A stretch of DNA of 64,000 nt from Sphingobacterium spiritivorum (GTDB lineage Bacteria; Bacteroidota; Bacteroidia; Sphingobacteriales; Sphingobacteriaceae), in the NCBI RefSeq assembly GCF_016724845.1, contig NZ_CP068082.1:1984001-2048000 (forward strand). Reading direction: 5' to 3'. Positions within the stretch are counted from its first letter, which is position 1. Each line of letters starts with the position of its first letter. The translations under genes and the position numbers were made by a program. Shown one piece after another: positions 27,300 to 35,688 of the stretch. The notes below the pieces were generated by a model. The model worked only from the letters and a program-made list of their open reading frames with translations. It searched no databases and was not told the DNA's origin.

Positions 27300-28124
27300 T
27301 TAGTCTAATTGATAGGCAATCACGCTATTGCCATTAAAAGTAGGGATATACACGATTTTTTTTCTGGCGTCATAGCCCAGATCAGCTGTATTAAACTCTC
27401 CTTCTACGTCCAGTAATTTCTCAAAATTTCCGTCTGCCTTCACATAATATACCACTCCCGGCCAACAGGTAACAATATAATCCCCGTTACCTACAGCTTC
27501 TATCCCGTCCCCGCCATGCTCAAATCCTTCTGCGATAATCTGCTTTTCTTTAGTCTGTGTATTTACACTCCACAATTCCGGCCCGGCGAGTACCAAAAGG
27601 TTGTCCCCGACAACCAAAAGCCCGTTTGCACTTTGTACTACCTCCAGAAAAACCTCAGGTTTGTGGTTCGTCAGTTTGAATACTTTTCCTAAACGTGTGT
27701 CAGAAACATATACCGTTCCTTTAGCATCAATTGCGATATCATTTAGAAAAGTAGCATCAGGGACTGGAATTTTTTCTAATAATTTACCGCTTTTAGCATC
27801 CAATACCACCACATGATCAATATCCGCTACATAAAGTTTGTTATTATGCAGTCCTAATCCTTTGGGTGCGTTCATTCCGGTTGCCCAATCTTTATCTTTT
27901 ACTGTCCCATCCGTATGTAATAGGGCAACACCTCCTTTTCCGTCTCTTTCTGATCCGCCTCCGTCTATCAATGACACATACAATTGTTTGTCCGGTACAA
28001 AAAGCACGGATTCCGGAACAGGCATTTCTTCCTGGGTACGCCAGATTTCTTTTAATTGATGTTGTGCCTCCGCCATTGTAACGCACAGAAAGGAAAGGGA
28101 AAGACTTAGAATTGTGTTTTTCAT
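27300..28124 (-). CDS. Exported SMP-30/gluconolactonase-like beta-propeller protein
   Basis: Exported protein of 274 residues with a signal peptide (LSLSFLCVTMAEAQ). Repeated strand patterns such as NAPKGLGLHNNKLYVADIDH, ATFLNDIAIDAKGTVYVSD and SANGLLVVGDNLLVLAG indicate a six-bladed propeller like SMP-30 or NHL proteins. SMP-30 enzymes hydrolyse sugar lactones; the metal ligands cannot be assigned with certainty, so binding rather than catalysis is possible. It follows the LOG-family gene by 39 bases on the same strand. Confidence 0.75.
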   Translation of the reverse strand: MKNTILSLSLSFLCVTMAEAQHQLKEIWRTQEEMPVPESVLFVPDKQLYVSLIDGGGSERDGKGGVALLHTDGTVKDKDWATGMNAPKGLGLHNNKLYVADIDHVVVLDAKSGKLLEKIPVPDATFLNDIAIDAKGTVYVSDTRLGKVFKLTNHKPEVFLEVVQSANGLLVVGDNLLVLAGPELWSVNTQTKEKQIIAEGFEHGGDGIEAVGNGDYIVTCWPGVVYYVKADGNFEKLLDVEGEFNTADLGYDARKKIVYIPTFNGNSVIAYQLD

Positions 28125-28163
28125 AATATAAAGAGCTTATAATCTTAAAGATACGAAAAAAAA

Positions 28164-28745
28164 TTAATTACCGTCCTTCGTCAGCCATTTCGGTCGTAGA
28201 GGGGCCTGATAGTTTTTCATCTTTTCCAACAGATCTTCGATAGTATCACTAACCAATAACATATCCCGATTTTCGGCAGATAAGAGACCTGATTCTACCA
28301 TATGATTTACAAAAAGAATAAGATGATCATAAAATCCATTAACATTTAACAATCCTATAGGTTTGGAATGCAGGCCCAACTGTCCCCAGGTAATCATCTC
28401 GAAGAGTTCCTCCATTGTTCCAAAGCCTCCGGGCAGCGTAATCACGCCATCACTAAGGTCGTTCATCATCTGCTTACGTTCGTGCATACTTTCCACGACA
28501 TGCAGCTGCGTCACTCCTTTATGCCCGATCTCTTTGCTATTGAGAAAATCAGGAATCACACCGATCACTTCGCCTCCCTGAGCCAAAGCACCATTTGCAA
28601 CAGCTCCCATTAATCCTACATGACCGCCTCCATACACAATACGCAAACCTTCATCCGCAAGTTTTTGCCCTGCGAAATAAGCACTGTTCATATAATCCTC
28701 ATCAAATCCCGGACTTGACGCACAAAATATAGCTACACTTTTCAT
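28164..28745 (-). CDS. LOG-family (TIGR00730) nucleotide phosphoribohydrolase
   Basis: Rossmann-fold cytoplasmic protein of 193 residues. LOG enzymes release free bases such as cytokinins from nucleoside 5'-monophosphates. Signatures are FCASSPGFDEDYMNSAYFAG, IVYGGGHVGLMGAVANGAL and the PGGxGTxxE motif in LPGGFGTMEELFEMITWGQL. I chose the ATG at 28745 (MKSVAIFCASS) rather than the in-frame start 36 codons earlier, because it fits the family N-terminus. It is 109 bases after the end of the preceding barrel gene. Confidence 0.92.
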   Translation of the reverse strand: MKSVAIFCASSPGFDEDYMNSAYFAGQKLADEGLRIVYGGGHVGLMGAVANGALAQGGEVIGVIPDFLNSKEIGHKGVTQLHVVESMHERKQMMNDLSDGVITLPGGFGTMEELFEMITWGQLGLHSKPIGLLNVNGFYDHLILFVNHMVESGLLSAENRDMLLVSDTIEDLLEKMKNYQAPLRPKWLTKDGN

Positions 28746-28854
28746 CGTTTTAAAGTTAATGATAATCGTAAAACATTCAGAAGTTGTATCTATAAAAAAA
28801 CCGTAAGTGCGCTTCAGTATCAGATTGCAAAATACAGGGTCATACAGCCACACT

Positions 28855-31647
28855 TTACTCTATAAAACTACCGTCTCCCTTTCTGCCCTTTCCCTTATCA
28901 TATCTACTCTTACCGAATAACTCCGGACGATATGAAAATTGCAGTAAGAAATACCTGCTATTGGTATTAGTTACCATATTACTATACCCCATATTACTGC
29001 TGACATAGTTTGTAACTGCATTTTCGCGGGTGGCATCCATTATAACAAAACTCAATATTCCATTTTTCTTAGGGAACAGCCGCTTCTCTATATTTGCATT
29101 GATTACAAAAGGTGATTTGTTAGTCATCAGATTGGTTGTATTATATACCGCCTGTGAAAGATCAAAGTTGACCGCCCAGTCTTTAGGCAGGTAAAACCCA
29201 AGTTTTGCATTAGCGAAGAAACTGTTGCTGTACGTGCTGCCGTTTGAACTGATCAGACTGTTTTTGTCCCGCAGGCCCTGATATTTAATCTCAGGAGCGA
29301 TATCTAACCATTTTACCGGATTGTATAAAATGGAGGCATGATATGTCTGGCTAAGCGATCTGCGTCCCTCTACCTTACCATTTGCCATATACGGATTATC
29401 ACTTTGCATAACATTTCCTGTCAGCTTCAGCGTAGAATTGAGTTTATTTAAAAATTTGGTTATTGTCAGATGACTCTGAAGCTGGTTTCCGCCAGCCATA
29501 TTCACATAACTGCTTTCTGTGATCAGTATATTCTTGTCGGGTATAATCCGGGCTGTGCGATTTGACGTTATGATTTTTTCATTTTTGGTATACATACCCA
29601 AAAAGGAAATGCTTAATCTCATTTTTCGCAGAAAGACCTCATATCTGATATCCGCAGCATTTCGTATAGTATTTTCCAGTTTTGGATTACCGATCTGTAC
29701 ATCATATGCAGTCAGATAATATGCGGTAGGATTGAGCATATAAATGGAAGGTTGTGTCATAATTTTACTGAGGCCCAGACTCAGACTCCCCGTTTTATTA
29801 TTTCTGAAACCTATTTTGAAACGTGGTGTCAAAAGTAAATCACTGCGTTTAATTGTCTGGCCATTTTGTGTTATTTTTCCAGAAAGTAACTGTACTGACC
29901 CGCCCAGTGAAGGAGACAGAAAAATACCATTTTTTAAGGATATCTCCGGTTCGATGGCAATGGGTAATCCAACATTGGTTTCGGACTGATAATTACTCAA
30001 CTCTGGATTATAAACTTCTGAACTCTGATCATCAATCAAGTAGGACCGAATATTCCGTAACGCATATTTATGTTGCAACCCCAGATTAAACTGATATTTG
30101 ATCAGATCACTTTTCTCCCAGATCAGCGAATTGTTCAGGTTGGTAGACCAGGTACTATTGTTTTGCGGACGTGTTTGATATACCGAGCTATCCGCTTTAG
30201 TCAGATCTGACGGATTATTGTAGATATCATTCTTACTGGTTTCATCCTTTCTTTCTGTATTTAAAGAACTGTAAAGCCCCGTCCGTAAGATTAGCTTCTT
30301 TGTCATCCGGGACTCATTCATTACGTTGAGATTATACTTTAACGTATTTCCCTTCTCGTTTTTCTCCAGTAACTCAAGTCCTTTTACAAGACCTGAGCGC
30401 AGTCCTTGTTCCAAACTGTTTCTGTCGAAGATAGTATAACTGAAATTGAGCGTGCCACTCATATTCAACACGCCCTGTCCGCTATTCGTATTGAACATGG
30501 TCATCAGTTCATGATTCTGATCGAGTTGTTTTTGGGATTGCAGATTCTCCACAGCAATATTACCTTGTTCATAATAGGTTTCACTACGCCTTTCTGTCCC
30601 CTTTTTGATATTATCCAGCTTAAAGTCGTAAGTTGGTGTCAGATTGAATTTACCTATTGCCAGACTTTGACTTATTCCTGCAAATGCATTTGCTGACCGG
30701 CCATAAGATTCGGTTTGTCTGCTTTCCCGGACTACAACGTTTGTTGTCATCCCCGAAATGGACCCGGGAACAGGATCGGATTTGAGACCCATCGGTCTTT
30801 GTGAATAGCCCATCTTATAGCTTCGCTGATCTTTACCATCTATCGTCCTGAGACTGGCTTGTCCTTTATAGTGGTCCTGCGTCCCCCCTTCGAGACTTAT
30901 ATCATACATTTTTCCGGCCGACTTATCTGCTTTTGTGACGACATTCAACACTTTAACACTTTGTTCGGACTTCAATATTTTGGAAGTCAATCCCGATTCG
31001 TCCCGGTCAATTATCTGAATACGCTCTACGATATCGGCCGGTAACTCTTTCATGATTTCCTGAACAGAGCCTTTAAAATATGTCTGATTATTGAACAAAG
31101 CTTTTACAACCCGTTGTCCGTTATAATATACGCTGCCATCCGGATCTATAGTGATCCCTTCCATCCTGCGCAGCAGATCTTCCAGTCGCGCATAGTCCCG
31201 TACAATATAATCTTTGGCCCAAAACTCTGTGGTATCCCCTTTTAGCAAAGGCCCCCGAAGTCCGGAAATGGTCACTTCCTCCAGCTGCGCTTCTTTGATA
31301 CCCAGTCGTATAGGAGGAATATTAAGTTGTGGCTTTATATCACTGTTAAAATATTTTCTGTTATAAGGTTTATGCCCTGTTGCCCGGATACTCAAAAGAA
31401 ATTCCGCAGATTTCACCTCTTTAAATCCATAATAACCAAACTTATTGGTAGCAGTCATTAAGCTGTCTTTGCCGGAGACCAGACTGACAGTTGCACCTTC
31501 GATTGGTTTATCCAAAGAGTCCCGCAGCAGACCGGAGACATTTCTCAAAGGCAGTGCCGTCGTTTTGGTCTGCCCCTCAACAGTATACATACTGCAAAAC
31601 AGCAACAAAACAAAAAAACAGAGATTAAGAATAGGATCTTTTCTCAT
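28855..31647 (-). CDS. TonB-dependent/beta-barrel outer-membrane protein with regulatory domain
   Basis: Outer-membrane protein of 930 residues with a signal peptide (LCFFVLLLFCSMYTVEGQ), a CarboxypepD_reg domain (VSGLLRDSLDKPIEGATVSL), and a plug-like part (LEEVTISGLRGPLLKGDTTE, YARLEDLLRRMEGITIDPDG, VYYNGQRVVKALFNNQTYFK, DIVERIQIIDRDESGLTSKI). The rest is a long barrel-like region with alternating Asn, Ser and Thr-rich strands. The segment that usually ends with a glycine-rich conserved plug tail is less canonical than in transporters, so it may be a non-TonB assembly or surface protein. Substrate unknown. Confidence 0.82.
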   Translation of the reverse strand: MRKDPILNLCFFVLLLFCSMYTVEGQTKTTALPLRNVSGLLRDSLDKPIEGATVSLVSGKDSLMTATNKFGYYGFKEVKSAEFLLSIRATGHKPYNRKYFNSDIKPQLNIPPIRLGIKEAQLEEVTISGLRGPLLKGDTTEFWAKDYIVRDYARLEDLLRRMEGITIDPDGSVYYNGQRVVKALFNNQTYFKGSVQEIMKELPADIVERIQIIDRDESGLTSKILKSEQSVKVLNVVTKADKSAGKMYDISLEGGTQDHYKGQASLRTIDGKDQRSYKMGYSQRPMGLKSDPVPGSISGMTTNVVVRESRQTESYGRSANAFAGISQSLAIGKFNLTPTYDFKLDNIKKGTERRSETYYEQGNIAVENLQSQKQLDQNHELMTMFNTNSGQGVLNMSGTLNFSYTIFDRNSLEQGLRSGLVKGLELLEKNEKGNTLKYNLNVMNESRMTKKLILRTGLYSSLNTERKDETSKNDIYNNPSDLTKADSSVYQTRPQNNSTWSTNLNNSLIWEKSDLIKYQFNLGLQHKYALRNIRSYLIDDQSSEVYNPELSNYQSETNVGLPIAIEPEISLKNGIFLSPSLGGSVQLLSGKITQNGQTIKRSDLLLTPRFKIGFRNNKTGSLSLGLSKIMTQPSIYMLNPTAYYLTAYDVQIGNPKLENTIRNAADIRYEVFLRKMRLSISFLGMYTKNEKIITSNRTARIIPDKNILITESSYVNMAGGNQLQSHLTITKFLNKLNSTLKLTGNVMQSDNPYMANGKVEGRRSLSQTYHASILYNPVKWLDIAPEIKYQGLRDKNSLISSNGSTYSNSFFANAKLGFYLPKDWAVNFDLSQAVYNTTNLMTNKSPFVINANIEKRLFPKKNGILSFVIMDATRENAVTNYVSSNMGYSNMVTNTNSRYFLLQFSYRPELFGKSRYDKGKGRKGDGSFIE

Positions 31648-32186
31648 GATCCTCAGTTAAATAGTAAAGACCAATATTTCAGAAGATTTGTATATGTCCA
31701 AAATTTGCTTTTTAAGTGGTTCTGCGACTGGAGAATTCACATTAAATTTTGACTTTTTAAACCGTCTGTGCTACATATTGATATTTCCCATGAATGAAAA
31801 AAACGATTTGTAAAATACAATCACAACAACAACATTCTCAAAAAACAAACATATTTCAATAAAGTAACAAATTTTTATATCAAAAAACAAAAACAAACAT
31901 TTCACATTCAGATAAAAATATTCTGCATCGCAAACAGAATACTAACAACCATACTCATTAAACAAGCGATTAAAACAGCATATAAAATACATTTACGCTG
32001 TTTAGACCAGATTTTAGACGTTCTCAGCCATAGCTTGCGTCGACACATATAGTCAAAATGCACAGTATTTATTGATAAACAACTAAACCTTTACAACATT
32101 AATAAATATCACACAAATGTAAAAAAATAAATCTAAACAACAATATTGTCGTTAATTCATTTATGTTTGGAGAAAATTATTTACCA
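31648..32186. other. Long AT-rich gap between divergent genes
   Basis: About 540 bases without a convincing gene, noticeably richer in A and T than its surroundings and with many A-runs. An inverted repeat AAACAGC ... GCTGTTT (~31974-32003) has a long loop. Apart from the -7 box at 32162-32169 I see no RNA gene, transposon end or clear operator. It marks the left edge of the run of secreted-protein genes. Confidence 0.4.
32162..32169 (+). promoter_or_regulatory. -7 element (TATGTTTG) of the secreted-protein run
   Basis: Exact TAnnTTTG 17 nt before the ATG at 32187. It overlaps the other in-frame ATG at 32163, which argues for the later start. No -33 TTG lies at the expected distance. Confidence 0.45.
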
Positions 32187-33263
32187 ATGGCTAGCGCAAG
32201 AGTCACCATATTTGTTTTTATTTCTACAATTCTATTGTTTGCGACAGCATGTTTAAATGGCAAGGAAAATAAAGTTAAAAAATATGAATTTGACGACAAC
32301 CACGAAATAGAACAACTTCTTCTTGAAAACACAAAAGCTAAAAATTTTTTGGTCCTAATACTCACCGTTCCAAAATGCCAGTTGTGCTTCAGTATAAAAA
32401 ACATCACAACTCGAACATCCGGATTACCTCCTAATGTAATTTTCAGATCTGTTGATGTCAACAAACCCAGCAACAAATGGATAAGTCAATTGACACGAGA
32501 TTATTCATTTCCAACTACTTTAATCTTTACGCCTGAAAACAAACTAACAGCCTATATTAAGGGTGCTAATATCCCCAACATCAAAGAGGGATTTCAGAAA
32601 GCTTTTAACGGAAGCACCTATTACTTCGATGCGGAATCTCCATTTTTGAATACATATACGATAGCCGGAGACGACAGCCAATCTCTCAAGCTGGATTTTC
32701 TGGACAACCTCATCATTTCTTATTTGACTTTGCAACAAAAGAAAAAGCCAAACGAAAAGCTAATAAATACATTAAAAACCAACAGCAAAAACTATCCTTA
32801 CTTCTTCAATACATATCTCCTGTACAGATTGTCCGGCAATAAAAACTATGTGAATGATCTGACCTACAGCTATAATGACAATATCGATCAGTTTTTGTAC
32901 AGCTCACTAAAGAAAGAGATCGCTGCCCGTGAAGACCCTGACCGTGTCTATATGGCTCCGGGGATTTCACTACGGAAGGATTCTATCGACTTTGGAACCC
33001 GTAGAAGCGGAGAATCCGGGACTGTATCTATCCAAATCCGAAATGTGGGAAAAAGTACGCTCCAACTAACAGATATCGCCCCATCCTGCAACTGTCTTCG
33101 CGTGATATGGAACAAAAAGACAGACCTTGCTCCGGGTGAAGAAACCAATATCGAAACCAAATATTACCTGGATAACAAGGGAAGGTTCGAACATAAAGTA
33201 TTTATTTTCTCGAATGCAATGGATGCCCCGAAAGAGTTCACAATTACCGGAATGGTAAATTAA
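32187..33263 (+). CDS. Lipoprotein with thioredoxin-like and DUF1573 domains
   Basis: Lipoprotein of about 358 residues (signal VTIFVFISTILLFATAC). The N-terminal half is thioredoxin-like: CxxC in LTVPKCQLCFSIKN, then RDYSFPTTLIFTPENKLTAY with the usual cis-Pro-like position. The last ~90 residues form a DUF1573/ASH-type beta domain (LRKDSIDFGTRRSGESGTVS, then IAPSCNCLRVIWNKKTDLAPGE). Such proteins are common at the Bacteroidota cell surface or periplasm, without a set function. I prefer the ATG at 32187 over 32163 because a -7 box covers the latter. It heads a run of six same-strand secreted genes, the next starting 32 bases on. Confidence 0.78.
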   Translation: MASARVTIFVFISTILLFATACLNGKENKVKKYEFDDNHEIEQLLLENTKAKNFLVLILTVPKCQLCFSIKNITTRTSGLPPNVIFRSVDVNKPSNKWISQLTRDYSFPTTLIFTPENKLTAYIKGANIPNIKEGFQKAFNGSTYYFDAESPFLNTYTIAGDDSQSLKLDFLDNLIISYLTLQQKKKPNEKLINTLKTNSKNYPYFFNTYLLYRLSGNKNYVNDLTYSYNDNIDQFLYSSLKKEIAAREDPDRVYMAPGISLRKDSIDFGTRRSGESGTVSIQIRNVGKSTLQLTDIAPSCNCLRVIWNKKTDLAPGEETNIETKYYLDNKGRFEHKVFIFSNAMDAPKEFTITGMVN

Positions 33264-33295
33264 CAAAGTATAACTAATCTTAAATTTTAAAAATT

Positions 33296-33604
33296 ATGAA
33301 AGCAACAATTATCATGTTAACACTGATTCTGATGAATCTTTGTTATCTTAATCCGGCAAAGGCACAAGGTGGCTGGACAATTGATATTAATCTGGACATG
33401 TGCCGCGAAGTAAAACTTGGGTACACTTTTTACCCTAATTATTCGGATTGTCGATGGTTTTATATTTGTGATCAGGGAAATACATATGCAATTCAATGCC
33501 CGGCACCATTGATATGGGATGTAAGAACCAATACCTGTTCCTGGCCGTTCTCATCTTTTAATGTTGCCCTGAATTGTCCTTACCTCAGAGCAGGGGACTT
33601 ATAG
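33296..33604 (+). CDS. Secreted peritrophin-A-like chitin-binding (CBM14) protein
   Basis: Small exported protein, 102 residues: signal peptide MKATIIMLTLILMNLCYLNP ending KAQ, then a single domain with six cysteines (36, 52, 58, 68, 81, 94). Their spacing C-x15-C-x5-C-x9-C-x12-C-x12-C fits the peritrophin-A/CBM14 consensus, and the aromatic pattern also fits (GYTFYPNYSDCRWFYICDQ, CPAPLIWDVRTNTCSWP). CBM14 binds chitin in insects and other animals through three disulfides; it is rare in bacteria. It sits between a thioredoxin-like lipoprotein and four tandem secreted paralogues. Chitin binding is inferred from the fold. Disulfides would form in the periplasm or outside the cell. Confidence 0.78.
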   Translation: MKATIIMLTLILMNLCYLNPAKAQGGWTIDINLDMCREVKLGYTFYPNYSDCRWFYICDQGNTYAIQCPAPLIWDVRTNTCSWPFSSFNVALNCPYLRAGDL

Positions 33605-33645
33605 ATGAGGAATATATATGAACAGTCTTTAAATATTCTAAGCAC

Positions 33646-34281
33646 ATGAAATTGTTCCGCGTTACTTTTTTAATCTTTCTGATACCGCTAGTCATAAAAG
33701 CGCAGACATCTCCTACTGAAGGCATGCAATATGACCCGGAGAATGCGCTTTACTGGAAAATATCCAACGACAGCGAAAATCTCTATATAAAGCTGTATAA
33801 GGATGAGTATGCGCAAAAGATCAGGCAGCCTGGAGGTGTGTGGTTCTTTTTCAATACAAAAGGAGAAAGAGATACTGTAGCTGTACCTACACTACAGTAT
33901 CCTATATTCAAAGACTCAATGAATCTGGATGCAATGGCTATTTATCATTTTAAAGATATACCCAATGGTGAGCTGCCAAAGTACAACGCCTACGGAATAT
34001 TGACGGAAGGAAAATTGGAAGAGAAAAAAGGAACCTTTACTTGGAGCAAAGATCATTTGATTTATTCCTCTTCCATCACTGTACCCCTGCAATATATCCA
34101 AAGCAGCAGTACAAAACTGACTATACAGATCCTGCTCAAGGGACGACGAATAGTTCCGCTTCCTCCGGGTGCGGTATCCCCTATACTCATATCCACAGTA
34201 ATGGGGTCGCAGGAGGTAAAGGATATGTTGTATGCGACAGATATATGGACACATTGCTGGATAGATTATGAAATAATGTAA
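33646..34281 (+). CDS. Secreted protein of unknown family, tandem copy 1
   Basis: Exported protein of 211 residues (signal peptide VTFLIFLIPLVIKAQ). Shared family blocks are ENALYWKISNDSENLYIKLY, GGVWFFFNTKGERDTVAVP, YHFKDIPNGELPKYNAYGIL, PPGAVSPILIST and the C-terminal WTHCWIDYEIM. The strand-rich pattern recalls beta-sandwich DOMON/CBM9-like domains of other Bacteroidota exported proteins, but I do not recognise the family. It has one Cys, near the C-terminus. Its body is nearly identical to copy 4, while its first ~45 bases and upstream sequence differ from those of the other copies. Confidence 0.85.
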   Translation: MKLFRVTFLIFLIPLVIKAQTSPTEGMQYDPENALYWKISNDSENLYIKLYKDEYAQKIRQPGGVWFFFNTKGERDTVAVPTLQYPIFKDSMNLDAMAIYHFKDIPNGELPKYNAYGILTEGKLEEKKGTFTWSKDHLIYSSSITVPLQYIQSSSTKLTIQILLKGRRIVPLPPGAVSPILISTVMGSQEVKDMLYATDIWTHCWIDYEIM

Positions 34282-34330
34282 GGGTCACAATATGCTGTTG
34301 GTATATACAAGATTTTTCAATTCTAAATAC

Positions 34331-34966
34331 ATGAAATTATTCCGCCTTACTTTTCTGATCCTTCTGATGCCGCTAGCCACAAAGGCGCAGACATCACCGA
34401 CTCAGGAGATGCAGTATGATCCGGAGAATGCACTTTACTGGAAAATCTCCAATGACAGCGAAAATCTCTATATAAAGCTGTATAAGGACGAGTATGCGCA
34501 AAAGATCGGGCAACCCGGAGGTGTCTGGTTCTTTTTCAATCCTAAAGGAGAAAAGGATACTGTAGCTGTACCCACACTACAGTATCCCATATATAAAAGA
34601 CCAATGAATCTGGAGGTAATGGCTGTTTATCACTTTAAAGATATACCCGATGGTGAACAGCCCAAATACAACCCCTTTGGCATACTAGCCGAAGGTATAT
34701 TGAAAGAGAGAGAAGATGTATCTATCTGGAGCAAAAACCATACGATATATTCCGCATCTATAACTGTACCCCTGCACTATATCCGGACAACCGGCTCTAA
34801 GCTGGCTATACAGATCCTGCTCAAAGGACGGCGAAAAGTTCCGCTTCCTCCAGGTGCGGTATCACCTATACTGATATCTACATCTACAGCCTCAAAGGAG
34901 GTAGATGATATGCTCTATGCAACAGACATCTGGACACATTGCTGGATAGATTATGAAATAATGTAG
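34331..34966 (+). CDS. Secreted protein of unknown family, tandem copy 2
   Basis: Second paralogue, 211 residues, with signal peptide LTFLILLMPLATKAQ. Compared with copy 1 it has QIGQPGGVWFFFNPKGEKDT-type changes, RPMNLEVMAVYHF, and IWSKNHTIYSASITVPLHYI. The conserved C-terminal end WTHCWIDYEIM is unchanged. An in-frame ATG 13 codons earlier (34292) lies in the repeated spacer; I chose 34331 because it aligns with copy 1 and begins the signal peptide. Function unknown. Confidence 0.85.
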   Translation: MKLFRLTFLILLMPLATKAQTSPTQEMQYDPENALYWKISNDSENLYIKLYKDEYAQKIGQPGGVWFFFNPKGEKDTVAVPTLQYPIYKRPMNLEVMAVYHFKDIPDGEQPKYNPFGILAEGILKEREDVSIWSKNHTIYSASITVPLHYIRTTGSKLAIQILLKGRRKVPLPPGAVSPILISTSTASKEVDDMLYATDIWTHCWIDYEIM

Positions 34967-35009
34967 GGGTGACAATATGCTGTTGGTATATACAAGATTT
35001 TTCAGACAC

Positions 35010-35645
35010 ATGAAATTATTCCACCTTACTTTTTTAACCCTTCTGATACCGCTAACCATAAAAGCGCAGACATCTCCTACTGAAGGTATGCAATATGACC
35101 CGGAGAATGCGCTTTACTGGAAAATAACCAACGACAAAGAAAATCTATATATTCAATTGTACAAGAACGAATATGCACAAAAAGTTAAACAAAAAGGAGG
35201 TATCCGTATCTTTTTCAATCCAAATGGACAAAGGGATACTGTAGCTGTACCCACACTACAGTATCCCATATATAAAAGACCAATGAATCTGGATGTGATG
35301 GCTGTCTATCATTTTAAAGATATACCCGATGGTGAACTGCCAAAATACAACGCCTACGGCATATTGACCGAAGGAAAACTGGAGGAGAATGAGGGCACAA
35401 CAATTTGGAGTAAAGATCAATTTATCTATTCTGCATCTCTCACTGTACCCTTACAATGTATCCGGATAAATGGCTCTAAGCTGGCTATACAGATTCTGCT
35501 CAAAGGTATGCGTACAGTTGCGCTTCCTGCAGGTGCAGTATCCCCCATACTGATATCCACAACAACAGCCCCACAAGAGGCAAAAGATTATATATATGTC
35601 GTGGACACGTGGACACATTGCTGGATAGATTATGAAATAATGTAG
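35010..35645 (+). CDS. Secreted protein of unknown family, tandem copy 3
   Basis: Third paralogue, 211 residues (signal LTFLTLLIPLTIKAQ). It is the most diverged in the middle: NDKENLYIQLYKNEYAQKVK, QKGGIRIFFNPNGQRDTVAV and ALPAGAVSPILISTTTAPQE, and near the end YIYVVDTWTHCWIDYEIM. The core spacing of all blocks is kept, so the fold should be the same and ligand contacts could differ. The start aligns with copy 1; an in-frame ATG at 34977 lies in the spacer. Confidence 0.85.
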   Translation: MKLFHLTFLTLLIPLTIKAQTSPTEGMQYDPENALYWKITNDKENLYIQLYKNEYAQKVKQKGGIRIFFNPNGQRDTVAVPTLQYPIYKRPMNLDVMAVYHFKDIPDGELPKYNAYGILTEGKLEENEGTTIWSKDQFIYSASLTVPLQCIRINGSKLAIQILLKGMRTVALPAGAVSPILISTTTAPQEAKDYIYVVDTWTHCWIDYEIM

Positions 35646-35688
35646 GGGTGACAATATGCTGTTGGTATATACAAGATTTTTCAGACAC

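Noticed and set aside
30406..30696. 96-codon plus-strand frame inside the barrel gene at 28855-31647
   Set aside because: Antisense shadow of a clearly coding region, with no promoter or family match.
31974..32003. AAACAGC ... GCTGTTT inverted repeat as a terminator or attachment site
   Set aside because: Long loop and no T-run; no integrase or duplicated site near it.
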